Source of the DNA: CAG-1031 sp964556785
GTDB lineage: Bacteria; Bacteroidota; Bacteroidia; Bacteroidales; Muribaculaceae
Assembly: GCA_964556785.1 (NCBI GenBank)
Contig: CAZKXM010000023.1
Coordinates: forward strand, 1 to 23,086
Direction: 5' to 3'
DNA length: 23,086 nt
Part shown: piece after piece, positions 1 to 8,393 of the stretch
Layout of the letters: each line of letters begins with the position of its first letter
How positions within the stretch are numbered: the stretch's first letter is position 1
Position numbers and translations under genes: made by a program
The notes under the pieces: generated by a model
Databases searched by the model: none
Seen by the model: only the letters and a program-made list of their open reading frames with translations
Told to the model about the DNA's origin: nothing

Positions 1-956
1 ACACCTGCGGGGAGGTCTTTCTTGATGCTGTCGACATATTTCAGACACGCGTTGATAATGGCTGTTGCATTCGAACCGGCGGTCTGGAATATCATCGCCG
101 AGGTAGCGGTCTTGCCGTCAAACTCATTGTGGAAACCGTAAGTCTCGCGACCGAGCTCAATGTCGGCCACATCCTTCAGGCGAAGGATCTCACCGTTTTC
201 ATCGGCTCGGATCACAATATCCTCAAACTCGCTCTGCTCCACCAGGCGGCCTTTGTACTTCATGATATACTGGAAGGTCTGGTTGCCCTGCTCGCCAAAA
301 GCACCGGGGGCTGCCTCGATGTTCTGTTCGGCCAGAGCTGCCGAAACGTCCGTAGGCATCAGCGAATACTGCGCCATCACGTCGGGTTTGAGCCATATAC
401 GCATCGAATAGTTGGCGCCGAACACCATAACGTCGCCCACACCTGAGATTCGCTGCAGCTGAGGAACAACGTTGATCTTCATATAGTTGTCAAGAAACTC
501 CTGTGAGTAGCGGCCATCTTCGTCGTAGAGTGTGATGCTCATAAGCATCGATGTCTGACGTTTGGAGGTCTGCACACCCACCTGAGTAACCTCTGACGGG
601 AGGAGGTTGAGGGCCTTCGACACGCGGTTCTGCACGTCGACGGCGGCCATGTCGGGGTTGAAGCCCTGTTCGAAATACACGTTGATCTGCGCCGAACCGG
701 TGTTGGTTGCGGTCGATTCCATGTAGGTCATGCCCTCGGCACCGTTGATTGCCTCCTCAAGAGGTGCGATCACGGAGTTGAGCACCGACTGGGCATTGGC
801 ACCGGTGTAGGTTGTCGACACCGAGATTGTGGGCGGTGCGATGTCGGGATACTGGGTCACAGACATCGACACCATACCGATCAAACCGAGCAGGACGATG
901 AAGATCGAAATCACCGTCGAGAGCACCGGGCGGTTAATGAATGTATCTAATTTCAT
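1..956 (-). CDS. RND efflux transporter (HAE1/AcrB type), N-terminal part; gene continues past the left edge
   Basis: This is the first 318 codons of an inner-membrane proton-driven RND pump, which with a fusion protein and an outer-membrane channel expels drugs or other amphiphiles. The start ATG lies at 956-954. The translation begins MKLDTFINRPVLSTVISIF, the usual cytoplasmic N-terminus plus first transmembrane helix (about residues 10-28) of this family. It runs into the periplasmic porter domain, with family-typical stretches such as PDIAPPTISVSTTYTGANA, FNPDMAAVDVQNRVSKA and a segment like AcrB's PSDV...EQN region. About one third of the usual 1,030-1,060 residues is visible, so the intramembrane proton-relay residues cannot be inspected. 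It follows the fusion-protein gene by 45 bases on the same strand, so they form one operon. Substrate cannot be inferred. An outer-membrane factor gene probably follows outside the window. Confidence 0.95.
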   Translation of the reverse strand, partial: MKLDTFINRPVLSTVISIFIVLLGLIGMVSMSVTQYPDIAPPTISVSTTYTGANAQSVLNSVIAPLEEAINGAEGMTYMESTATNTGSAQINVYFEQGFNPDMAAVDVQNRVSKALNLLPSEVTQVGVQTSKRQTSMLMSITLYDEDGRYSQEFLDNYMKINVVPQLQRISGVGDVMVFGANYSMRIWLKPDVMAQYSLMPTDVSAALAEQNIEAAPGAFGEQGNQTFQYIMKYKGRLVEQSEFEDIVIRADENGEILRLKDVADIELGRETYGFHNEFDGKTATSAMIFQTAGSNATAIINACLKYVDSIKKDLPAG

Positions 957-1001
957 TTCAGACTATTCTTTCTGTGAAAATTGATTGGCTGTGAGGAGGC
1001 A

Positions 1002-2168
1002 TCACTTTGCAGCTGCGGCGGGAGCGGCAGCTTCGGGAGCGGCATTTTCCTTACCCTCAACGGGGTTGATCACAAGGCCGTCGCGCACCTGAGTGCCAAC
1101 GCCCTCGATCACAATGCGTTCGCCAGGCTTCAGACCGCTGTTGACAACATAGGTCTTGCCGTCGTTGATCGGAGTGACGTTTACAGGAACCGAATGAACG
1201 GCATTGCTGTCGTTAACAACGTAGACAAACTTTTTGTCCTGAAGCTCAAATGTGGCTTTCTGCGGAATGATGATCACATTTTCCATCTCGCGCGGAATGA
1301 CGATGCTTCCGGTCGATCCGCTGCGGAGCACACGGTCAGCATTGGGGAACAGCGCGCGCACGCTTGCCGAGCCTGTAGTGGGGTCGATCACACCGCTCAC
1401 GGTTGCAACGCGACCCATCGAGGGATAGATCGAACCGTCAGAGAGGCGTAGCTGCACCTGAGGCATTGCGTTGATCGCATTCTGGAGCGATCCGGTCTGC
1501 GACATTTCAAGCAGATCTTTTTCGGTCAGCGAGAAGTAGGCATAAACCTGCGAGATGTCGCTCACGGTGGTGAGGGGCTGCACCGACGAGGGTGATGCGA
1601 GCGAACCCTCACGCTGGGGGATTGAGCCGACAACACCGTCTGACGGCGAGGTCACAACTGTGTACGAAAGGTTCTTCTTTGCCGTCACGAGAGCTGCCTG
1701 AGCGTTAGCCAGAGCCGCACGTGCTGTCTGCAGATCGTTGTCGGCGAGCTGCCACTCATATTCGCTGATAATGTTTTTGTCGAAAAGCTTGCGCTTGTTG
1801 TCGGCAGTGAGCTTGGCATTGCTGACGGCTGTCTGTGCCGAATTCACAGCCTGCTGAGCCTGATCGACGGCAGCCTGGAAAGTAACCTGATCAATTGTGA
1901 ACAGGGGCTGACCCTTGTGGACGGTCTGACCCTCATCAACATGCACCTTTGTGATGAATCCCGACACGAGCGGACGAACATCAATATCGGTTTTGCCCTT
2001 GATGGTGGCGGGGAAAGTGTTCTGATTCTCTGTCTGGCCCTCGGTGACAGTCATTACAGCGATCGAAGGAGCGGGAGCCTGCATCTGGTTGCCGGCATTT
2101 TTGCCTCCACAGGCTGTGAGCCCCATTGCGAGGACAAGCGCACCGGCCGAAATTACATTCACTTTCAT
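1002..2168 (-). CDS. RND efflux membrane fusion lipoprotein (AcrA/MexA family)
   Basis: This 388-residue periplasmic adaptor would join the downstream RND pump to an outer-membrane channel. The N-terminus is a lipoprotein signal with lipobox LTAC and lipidated Cys20. It is followed by one half of a split lipoyl (biotinyl-like) domain around residues 60-96 (DVRPLVSGFITKVHVDEGQ), an alpha-helical hairpin rich in Ala, Gln and Asn around 98-165, and the second lipoyl half (YTVVTSPSDGVVGSI). A beta-barrel and membrane-proximal domain complete it. The length is normal for AcrA/MexA proteins. The C-terminus ends in an Ala/Pro/Glu tail of low complexity. The start at 2168 gives a complete signal peptide and sits about 85 bases below a TAAGTTTG promoter box. 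It is the first gene of the operon with the RND pump. No local regulator gene is visible, so control is unknown. Confidence 0.95.
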   Translation of the reverse strand: MKVNVISAGALVLAMGLTACGGKNAGNQMQAPAPSIAVMTVTEGQTENQNTFPATIKGKTDIDVRPLVSGFITKVHVDEGQTVHKGQPLFTIDQVTFQAAVDQAQQAVNSAQTAVSNAKLTADNKRKLFDKNIISEYEWQLADNDLQTARAALANAQAALVTAKKNLSYTVVTSPSDGVVGSIPQREGSLASPSSVQPLTTVSDISQVYAYFSLTEKDLLEMSQTGSLQNAINAMPQVQLRLSDGSIYPSMGRVATVSGVIDPTTGSASVRALFPNADRVLRSGSTGSIVIPREMENVIIIPQKATFELQDKKFVYVVNDSNAVHSVPVNVTPINDGKTYVVNSGLKPGERIVIEGVGTQVRDGLVINPVEGKENAAPEAAAPAAAAK

Positions 2169-2252
2169 AGGAAATTCTTAGTTGATTTCTATATTTATTT
2201 TTTGTTGTATACTTTTTTGCAAAGAGCCTCACATAGACCCGCAAAGATGGTG

Positions 2253-2260
2253 CAAACTTA
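2253..2260 (-). promoter_or_regulatory. Bacteroidota -7 promoter box for the RND efflux operon
   Basis: Read on the minus strand the bases are TAAGTTTG, an exact match to the Bacteroidota -7 consensus TAnnTTTG. The matching -33 element is poor: the region 19-21 bases upstream reads GTGG or similar rather than TTTG. It would give an untranslated leader of roughly 80 bases before the ATG at 2168, long and AT-rich. No inverted repeat typical of a TetR or MarR operator is evident. Confidence 0.5.
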
Positions 2261-2352
2261 CCAATTTTTTGCCACATCTGCCACTTTCAAGGCCCGACAA
2301 ACACCGTCGTGAGGCCATATCCGAAAAAATTATGCCTTTTTTGACCAACAGG

Positions 2353-3093
2353 TCACTTGATCGCGAGGTAGACTGTGCAGACTCCGAACGTGAGGGGCCT
2401 GACAGTTACATCCCTGAAGCCGGCATTGCGCATTAGTCCGGCCATAGCTTCGCCCTGCGGAACGGCTGCTATGCTCTCTGGCAGATAGGCATAGGCTCTG
2501 ACATCTTTCGACACCATCCGGCCGGCAAAGGGGATAACCCGGCGGGTATAGAAGTCGTAGAGTGGCCTTACATATCTGCCTGTGGGTGTAGAAAGCTCGA
2601 TAACGAGCAACCGCCCTCCGGGACGCAGCACACGATACATCTCACGGTAACCGGCTTCGATGTCGGCAAAGTTTCTCACACCGTAAGCAACCGTGACACA
2701 ATCGAAGCTATTGCCTGTGAAGGGCAGATGCAGACAGTCGGCCTGCTGAAACGAGATAACGTCGGCCAGACCTCGCTCAGCAACTTTGCGTCGCCCCACA
2801 TCGAGCATTCCCTCCGAGAGGTCGACACCGGTGATGGAGATCGGGTCGAGCTTGCGGGCCATTAGCATGGCCAGGTCTCCCGTGCCGGTTGCCACGTCGA
2901 GAATATCGCGCGGCCTCGGCTCGGAGATCATCTTTACCGCCACGGCTCTCCAACGGCGGTCGATGCCCATTGTCATCGCCCGGTTCATGAAATCGTAGGC
3001 CGGAGCGATGTTATCGAACATCGCCCTGACCTGTGATGCCTTGTCGCGGGGATCGTTGTCGTAAGGATTTATCTTCTCGACCTCTTCACTCAT
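2353..3093 (-). CDS. menG: Demethylmenaquinone methyltransferase (MenG/UbiE family)
   Basis: This S-adenosylmethionine-dependent methyltransferase carries out the last C-methylation in menaquinone synthesis (demethylmenaquinone to menaquinone), acting at the cytoplasmic face of the membrane. With the start chosen here it has 246 residues. The SAM-binding motif I is DVATGTGD (about residues 66-73), followed by GVDLSEGML. The UbiE signatures YGVRNF and YRVLRPGG are both present. The frame is open back to 3114, but the ATG at 3093-3091 forms an ATGA overlap with the purC stop codon, the standard arrangement for translational coupling. I therefore prefer 3093; the extra seven residues MSQHART would lie inside purC. 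It is co-transcribed with purC. A UbiE role on ubiquinone is unlikely because Bacteroidota use menaquinone. Confidence 0.95.
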   Translation of the reverse strand: MSEEVEKINPYDNDPRDKASQVRAMFDNIAPAYDFMNRAMTMGIDRRWRAVAVKMISEPRPRDILDVATGTGDLAMLMARKLDPISITGVDLSEGMLDVGRRKVAERGLADVISFQQADCLHLPFTGNSFDCVTVAYGVRNFADIEAGYREMYRVLRPGGRLLVIELSTPTGRYVRPLYDFYTRRVIPFAGRMVSKDVRAYAYLPESIAAVPQGEAMAGLMRNAGFRDVTVRPLTFGVCTVYLAIK

Positions 3094-4040
3094 CGTGCGA
3101 GCGTGTTGAGACAATTCAGTGTGTTGGCGGCGATGCGCTGTTCGAGATCTGTTTCATCGGCCTTGACGAAGGGCTTGCCTGTCACATGCTCATAGAGCTC
3201 GATGTAACGCTCGGTCACACTCTGAATGAACTCAGGTGTCATCTCGGGTACCTTCTGGCCGGCCTGGCCCGTGAACCCCTGCTCGATAAGCCACTGGCGC
3301 ACGAACTCCTTCGAAAGCTGACGCTGGGGCTTGCCTGCCTGCAGGAGCTCCTGATAGCCGTCGGCATAGAAATAGCGCGATGAGTCGGGGGTGTGGATCT
3401 CGTCGATCAGAATCACCTTGCCCTCACGTTTGCCGAATTCATATTTTGTGTCGACAAGCAGCAGCCCTTTCTCGGCCGCCATGTCGCTGCCACGCTTGAA
3501 AAGAGCGCGGGTGTAGTTTTCAATCTGAGTATAATCGGCTTCGCTGACCAGACCGCGCGCAATAATTTCCTCGCGCGAGATGTTCTCGTCGTGACCCTCG
3601 GCAGCCTTGGTGGTGGGAGTGATGATCGGCTCTGGGAAAGCCTGATTTTCCACCATTCCGTCGGGTAGCTTCACGCCGCAGAGCTCACGCTCGCCGGCCT
3701 TGTAGGCGCGCCATGCGCTACCGCTGAGATAGCCGCGGATAATCATTTCGATGGGGAAAGCCTCGGCCTTGTAGCCAACAGTGACCATCGGATCAGGGGT
3801 TGCAAGCTTCCAGTTGGGCACAATATCTTTCGTGGCGTCGAGAAAATAGGTCGCAATCTGGTTAAGCACCTGTCCTTTGAAGGGAATTCCCTCTGGCAAA
3901 ACGACATCAAAGGCCGAAATACGGTCGGTGGCCACCATGACCAGCAGATCGTTGTTGATCGTGTAAACGTCGCGAACTTTGCCGTGATATTCGCCGGTCT
4001 GACCGGGAAACTTGAATTCTGTAGAGGTTAGTGTTGACAT
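3090..4040 (-). CDS. purC: Phosphoribosylaminoimidazole-succinocarboxamide synthase (SAICAR synthetase)
   Basis: PurC catalyses ATP-dependent condensation of CAIR with aspartate to SAICAR in de novo purine synthesis, in the cytoplasm. The protein has 316 residues, the longer form seen in Bacteroidota. Recognisable motifs in order are GKVRDVY (20-26, nucleotide-binding region), the first PurC signature RGYLSGSAW (102-110), LVDTKYEFG (195-203) and the second signature IDEIHTPDSSR (212-222). It is the first gene of a purC-menG pair with a 4-base ATGA junction. From memory, Bacteroides genomes usually carry phoH-purC-menG-aroE together; phoH and aroE are not beside the pair here. A near-consensus promoter at 4060-4091 puts transcription only about 13-15 bases before the ATG, so the leader is very short. 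No purine riboswitch is visible. Confidence 0.97.
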   Translation of the reverse strand: MSTLTSTEFKFPGQTGEYHGKVRDVYTINNDLLVMVATDRISAFDVVLPEGIPFKGQVLNQIATYFLDATKDIVPNWKLATPDPMVTVGYKAEAFPIEMIIRGYLSGSAWRAYKAGERELCGVKLPDGMVENQAFPEPIITPTTKAAEGHDENISREEIIARGLVSEADYTQIENYTRALFKRGSDMAAEKGLLLVDTKYEFGKREGKVILIDEIHTPDSSRYFYADGYQELLQAGKPQRQLSKEFVRQWLIEQGFTGQAGQKVPEMTPEFIQSVTERYIELYEHVTGKPFVKADETDLEQRIAANTLNCLNTLAR

Positions 4041-4059
4041 AATCAGTATGGATTTTTGG

Positions 4060-4091
4060 CAAAGTTAGTCAATCCGGCCCAACCGAGCAAA
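4060..4091 (-). promoter_or_regulatory. purC-menG promoter (TTTG-N20-TAnnTTTG)
   Basis: On the minus strand TTTG (4091-4088) is followed after exactly 20 bases by TAACTTTG (4067-4060). This matches the Bacteroidota sigma-ABfr consensus TTTG-N19-21-TAnnTTTG in both boxes. The predicted transcription start is near 4054, leaving a leader of about 13-15 bases. The -33 TTTG is only 12 bases from the terminator stem of the upstream operon and uses bases of its T-rich tail. Confidence 0.8.
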
Positions 4092-4102
4092 TAAAATGAA
4101 CG

Positions 4103-4139
4103 AGCGGGGCGGAGGAGTTTGTCGCTCCCCCGCCCCGCT
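4103..4139 (-). terminator. Terminator of the TonB-receptor/DUF5689 operon
   Basis: A 15-base stem (4103-4117 with 4125-4139, AGCGGGGCGG... against ...CCGCCCCGCT, one non-canonical pair) closes a 7-base loop. On the minus strand it is followed by a T-rich stretch (TTCATTTTATTTG). It lies 26 bases beyond the stop of the last lipoprotein gene. The orientation fits an intrinsic terminator for the leftward operon, separating it from purC. Confidence 0.8.
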
Positions 4140-4164
4140 AGTGTCAATGACCTTACAGGCCGTA

Positions 4165-6264
4165 TTATTTCAATTCAAATGCTGTCGGCGATGTGAGACC
4201 GCGGAGTCCGAGATAGGCTCCGAGAGTGGCGTGGATCACCACATCCTTGCCGAGATTTCCACTGTTGTCCATAAGATTGAGGGCCGAGCGGATATCACTC
4301 TTTGACGGCAGCTGCACAACCATGCACTTCGATGCATCGGTCACACCAGCGCTCTGGGCGATGAGGATGTTGCCGGTGCGATCAGCCGGAGCTCCGAATT
4401 TTGCGTCGGAAGCACCTGTGCCGGCCACCCAGCCTACAATCACACCCTTGACCCATGCCGATGCGCCTGAATTGTTGAAAGCAAGCGCAGCGTCGACGCT
4501 GATCGGGGCCTCCTGAGTGCCGGTTCCGCCGGCAGGAGGTGTGGGGGGATTGTCATTTCCACCGGGGGTGGTTCCTCCGTCAACAAATTCATAAGCCGAC
4601 GGCTCTTTCAGACCCGGTTTGTTGAAATATGCAACAAGCTGGCCTTCAATCTTGATGCGCTTGCCGAGATACTCGGGATGGGCAACCAGATTCAGGTCGG
4701 TGCGCACTGACGTACCTCCCTTGAGCTGAACGGGGATACACTTGGTGGGATCGGTTTCATTGGGTGTCGGGCCAAGGATAAAATTGGTCTCTGAAGTTGC
4801 CGGAACGGTGAATTTTGCGCCTGATTCATATGCCATTCCGTCAACCCAGCCTACAATGTAGCCCTCAACCCATGAGGTTGTGCCCGGATTGCCCAGGGTG
4901 ATAACCTGAGCCACTCCGTATGGCGCTTCCTTGGTTCCCTGACCGGTGATAACAGTTCCGGGCTCGTCGCCTCCGCCGGGAGTTGTGCCGCCGGGCACAT
5001 CCACGCCTTCAATGCTGAACTCGGCCGCGGTGCCGTTGTTGCCGGTGAGGCCCCAGGTTGAAAGCACCTTTTCGAAACGGCCTTTGAGCCATATCTGCTT
5101 GCCATAGTTCGAGGGATTGTCAAGAAGGTTGCCATACTGACGGAGCGGGCTATCCTGAGGCAGCTCGATCACCATACACGACATCCAGTTGTCGACCTCG
5201 GCTGTGTTTGCAATCACGAGTGTGTTGGGCATCGAAACATCTGAAGTCCACTCGATATCGTTGTTTGAGGTTACTGCAGTTGTTCCGGCAGCCACAGCGC
5301 CCACAATATAACCGCTCACCCAGCCTGTGCCGCTCTGACCGGTAGCCTCCATCTCGATAACGTGATCGACGGTATAGGGATTTTCAACCGTACCGAGTGC
5401 GGGAGTGTCGCTGCCGAAATTGAGCAGGTCGCGGCGGGAGCGCAGAAGCAGCTGCCATCCGCTCGTGCCATAGTAGCTGAGGATGCCGACAACGTCGCCG
5501 TCGCCCTTGGGGAGAAGATCGTTCCAGAAGTTGGAGTAACCGCTGGTGCGGACAATGATCGAGTTGCCGTCGGCCAGCACCAGAGTGCGGTTTGACGTAA
5601 CTTTCGAACCGTCGGTGAAGTTCAGCACACCTCCATCTTCAAAGTGGGCGCCGTTGAACCTCACGAGCTGGCTCTGATAGCGGCGGAGCACATCGGGTGA
5701 GGTCGACGAAATCTCGCTGTACGAAATCTGGAGAGTGTCGATTTTCGACGGCTCGGGAAGACCGCTGAGCTCGCTGTGCATCTCAAAGAATTCGAGGGGC
5801 ATGAAAGTTGCCTCCCAAGCCTGACCGGCAGTGTAGTATTCAGGGAAGCCGAGCTGCTGAAGGCCGTTATACTTGCCGATGTACATGTCGGTGACGTCAA
5901 TCACCACCTCCTGACCGATGCGATACTTGTTGTAAAGCGAGTTGGCATTGATCGACATTGCCATCGCGCCGGTTTCGTCCTGAATCACGAGGCTTTTGTA
6001 GATATTGCCCGACGCATCGCTTGAAATCACGCGTCCTGAGATAATCACGTGTTCACCGGCAGCGTTCAGTGCCACAGTGTCGATATAGTTGGTAGCGTCG
6101 TCCCAATACTCTGTCTTGAGATCGAGAATCGATGTGTTGGGCACTAGACTCGCTACCGGCACCTGCAGGCCGGGTGCGTCGAAATCATTCTGGCAAGCCG
6201 AGAGTCCGAGCAATGCCAATGCCGCAAGCACAGGATATTTTGATATTGCTTTTCTCATAATCAT
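4165..6264 (-). CDS. Surface lipoprotein A: one DUF5689 domain plus three OB-like repeats
   Basis: This 699-residue predicted lipoprotein has no established function. The signal ends in lipobox LSAC with lipidated Cys24, followed by QNDFD, an acidic start resembling the Bacteroidota surface-export signal. Residues about 44-286 match the DUF5689 family as I know it (ISGRVISSDASGNIYKSL, MYIGKYNGLQQLG, GWQLLLRS). Three related repeats follow at about 292-418, 443-562 and 581-699. Each has the pattern (G)T.(E)xPxxVxxA...WVxGxIVGxV and later a cMVVQLP-like strand, suggestive of OB-folds (perhaps DUF6359). Gly/Pro-rich linkers (GGTTPGGGDEPG; GGTTPGGNDNPP) separate them. It is the last gene of the receptor operon; its ATG overlaps the upstream stop as ATGA (6264-6261). 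MRK two codons in is an alternative start. Ligand binding at the cell surface for the receptor is my inference. Confidence 0.85.
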   Translation of the reverse strand: MIMRKAISKYPVLAALALLGLSACQNDFDAPGLQVPVASLVPNTSILDLKTEYWDDATNYIDTVALNAAGEHVIISGRVISSDASGNIYKSLVIQDETGAMAMSINANSLYNKYRIGQEVVIDVTDMYIGKYNGLQQLGFPEYYTAGQAWEATFMPLEFFEMHSELSGLPEPSKIDTLQISYSEISSTSPDVLRRYQSQLVRFNGAHFEDGGVLNFTDGSKVTSNRTLVLADGNSIIVRTSGYSNFWNDLLPKGDGDVVGILSYYGTSGWQLLLRSRRDLLNFGSDTPALGTVENPYTVDHVIEMEATGQSGTGWVSGYIVGAVAAGTTAVTSNNDIEWTSDVSMPNTLVIANTAEVDNWMSCMVIELPQDSPLRQYGNLLDNPSNYGKQIWLKGRFEKVLSTWGLTGNNGTAAEFSIEGVDVPGGTTPGGGDEPGTVITGQGTKEAPYGVAQVITLGNPGTTSWVEGYIVGWVDGMAYESGAKFTVPATSETNFILGPTPNETDPTKCIPVQLKGGTSVRTDLNLVAHPEYLGKRIKIEGQLVAYFNKPGLKEPSAYEFVDGGTTPGGNDNPPTPPAGGTGTQEAPISVDAALAFNNSGASAWVKGVIVGWVAGTGASDAKFGAPADRTGNILIAQSAGVTDASKCMVVQLPSKSDIRSALNLMDNSGNLGKDVVIHATLGAYLGLRGLTSPTAFELK

Positions 6265-8366
6265 TCTACTTTTTCATAGAGGTAAGGAATCTGAGTGGCG
6301 CTGCCTTCGGCGGGAGCGAGGTTGCTGTACTGGTCTTTCCAGACAACCGTGCATGCCGGCATAAGGACATTGGTTATCGTGGCTTTGCCGTCAGAGCCGA
6401 AAGTGATCTTCCAGGTCGAGCCGTTGGTTGCAGCCGAATAGAGCTGGAATGAAGATTTGTGTTCGCCATCCATCGAAAGGTAACGTCCGTAGGAGTCCAC
6501 CATAGTGTAGTCGCTGCCCGAGGCGGTGATGGTGATGGCGTTGGCCATACTTGTTGTGAGCACATCGCCACTGATCGAAGCGGGAGCCTCGACATAGAGG
6601 TAACCGTAGCTGTAGCTCTCGGCAATAGGCTTGGCAACCTCATTGTTGTAAACCATCACATAGCTCTTGCCAGATGTGATCGAGGTTACCTTACGGAACG
6701 ATGCGTTGCCTGTGGGCTGGACAGGGGTGTCGGGAACGGTCGACCCGTCGAAACCTGTGCAACCCTTCTCGTCGATCAGCAGCAGCTGCCAGGTGCCGTT
6801 GAAATAGCTCAGCACACCTGTTACAGAGCCTGTGCCGGCAGGAAGTGTCTGCGATCCAAACGATGCATACTGGCTGGTGCGCACAATGATTGATTTGCCC
6901 TGTGCGTCGAGAAGCGCCTGGTTGGTGTTGGCTCCGCCTACAACGAATGCCTGCTTACCGCCGTTCTCGAAGTGTACACCCGAGAACTTCACCAGACGGC
7001 TCTGCCACATTCGGAGCCCTGCCCCGTCGGTTTTAGAGATACCGGCGATAGTGGCGACCGAAGCGTCAGTAGCCTTCACGGCCGAAGCATCGGCACGGCC
7101 GACGGTCTTGACATTGGCGCGGAACGCTGCGAGCGACATGCGGTCGACCTGCGGGGTGCCGTTGTATTCACCGGGCTGACCGATCTGCATCAGTCCTGCA
7201 TATTTACCGATCGAGAGACCGGTAAGGTTGATGAGCAGCATCTGGCCCTGAGGATATGTTGAGTAGAGCTTCGATGCATCGATCGAGAAGCCGATGGCAT
7301 CGGTGTCGTCGGCAACATAAAGGGCCTTGAAAATATTGCCTGATTCATCCGACGAAATCACGCGGGCGGCGATAATGTAGTCGCTGCCGTCCTCGCGCTG
7401 GCCGATGGTGGTGCAATAGTTTGTGTCGTCCTGCCAGAAAGCTTCCTTGAGCTGGGCGATGGTGGTGTTGGCCTCAGAGATGTCGCCCTCGTCATCACCG
7501 GGAGTGTTGCCGGTCGGTTCGTCGAAGCCGATACAGTCGTCGGTGCTTCTGAGCAGAAGCTGCCAGTTAGTTCCGTAGTAGCTGAGGATTCCGACAATCG
7601 AACCGGTTCCGCTGGGGAGAGTCTCAGCTGCGAAGGTGGCGTAGTTGCTGTTGCGCACAATCATTGTGTTGCCATCGGCATCGACTATGGTGCGCGATGT
7701 GCTCGAACCGCTTTCGCTGTAGGGAGCGATGCCGCCGTCCTGCCAGCTGACATCGTTGAGCCGCACAAGCTGGCTCTGCCATTTCTGGAGCTCCTCAGGC
7801 GTTGTGACGGCCTGAAGCTCTGGCATGGTGGTTGTGATGGTGTCAACCTTGGCAAGCTCGGGAAGGCCGTTGACCTGTGCATGAGCTGTGAAGAAGTCTG
7901 ACTCCATGAACGACACTTCATAGCCGTCGCCGTAAGGCTTGGGCAGACCGAGCTGCTGGAGGCCGTTATACTTTCCGATATACATATCGGTGAGGTCAAT
8001 CACAACCTCCTGGCCAACTTTGTAGCTTTCAGAGAGTGAGTTGTTGTTGATCGACATTGCCAGCGCGGCAGTCTCGTCCTGAATCACGAGGCTTTTATAG
8101 ATATTGCCGGTTTCATCACTTGAGATCACGCGACCCGAAATGATGATGTGTTCGCCATCTTCGTTATAGAAGATGGTGTCGGCATAGTTCCGGTCATCTC
8201 GCCAGTAATCGGCCTTGACCTTGGCGATGGTGGTGTTGGGCTGGATTGTTGCAACCGGCACTATCACGGGAGGATAGTCGAAGTCGGTGTCGCAGCTCGT
8301 CGTGAAGCCAGTGGCCATCACAATGGAAGCGAGCAGCGCCGGTGCGGAAAATTTATGAAGTTTCAT
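6261..8366 (-). CDS. Surface lipoprotein B: tandem DUF5689 domains plus a C-terminal beta domain
   Basis: This 701-residue predicted lipoprotein has lipobox FTTSC, lipidated Cys25, then DTDFD, like its neighbour. It contains two complete DUF5689 copies, about residues 44-281 and 299-541. Copy 1 has GRVISSDETGNIYKSLV and MYIGKYNGLQQLG; copy 2 has ARVISSDESGNIFKALY and LSIGKYAGLMQIG. Each ends in a YYGTNWQLLL- or YFNGTWQLLL-type strand. Residues about 556-701 form a different domain (FRKVTSITSGKSYVMV ... YGRYLSMDG), like accessory beta domains on Bacteroidota secreted proteins. Copy 1 is closer to the single copy in lipoprotein A than to copy 2. The gene begins 27 bases after the receptor stop and overlaps lipoprotein A by ATGA, so all three should be made together. 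Function is unknown; surface substrate binding is inferred. Confidence 0.85.
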   Translation of the reverse strand: MKLHKFSAPALLASIVMATGFTTSCDTDFDYPPVIVPVATIQPNTTIAKVKADYWRDDRNYADTIFYNEDGEHIIISGRVISSDETGNIYKSLVIQDETAALAMSINNNSLSESYKVGQEVVIDLTDMYIGKYNGLQQLGLPKPYGDGYEVSFMESDFFTAHAQVNGLPELAKVDTITTTMPELQAVTTPEELQKWQSQLVRLNDVSWQDGGIAPYSESGSSTSRTIVDADGNTMIVRNSNYATFAAETLPSGTGSIVGILSYYGTNWQLLLRSTDDCIGFDEPTGNTPGDDEGDISEANTTIAQLKEAFWQDDTNYCTTIGQREDGSDYIIAARVISSDESGNIFKALYVADDTDAIGFSIDASKLYSTYPQGQMLLINLTGLSIGKYAGLMQIGQPGEYNGTPQVDRMSLAAFRANVKTVGRADASAVKATDASVATIAGISKTDGAGLRMWQSRLVKFSGVHFENGGKQAFVVGGANTNQALLDAQGKSIIVRTSQYASFGSQTLPAGTGSVTGVLSYFNGTWQLLLIDEKGCTGFDGSTVPDTPVQPTGNASFRKVTSITSGKSYVMVYNNEVAKPIAESYSYGYLYVEAPASISGDVLTTSMANAITITASGSDYTMVDSYGRYLSMDGEHKSSFQLYSAATNGSTWKITFGSDGKATITNVLMPACTVVWKDQYSNLAPAEGSATQIPYLYEKVE

Positions 8367-8393
8367 TGCTTGTATTCGTTGTTGGATGTGATG

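Noticed and set aside
2324..2342. A6/T6 inverted pair between menG and the efflux operon as a menG terminator
   Set aside because: The stem is only A-T pairs with no GC core, so it would be unstable; I do not call it a terminator, and read-through into the efflux operon remains possible.
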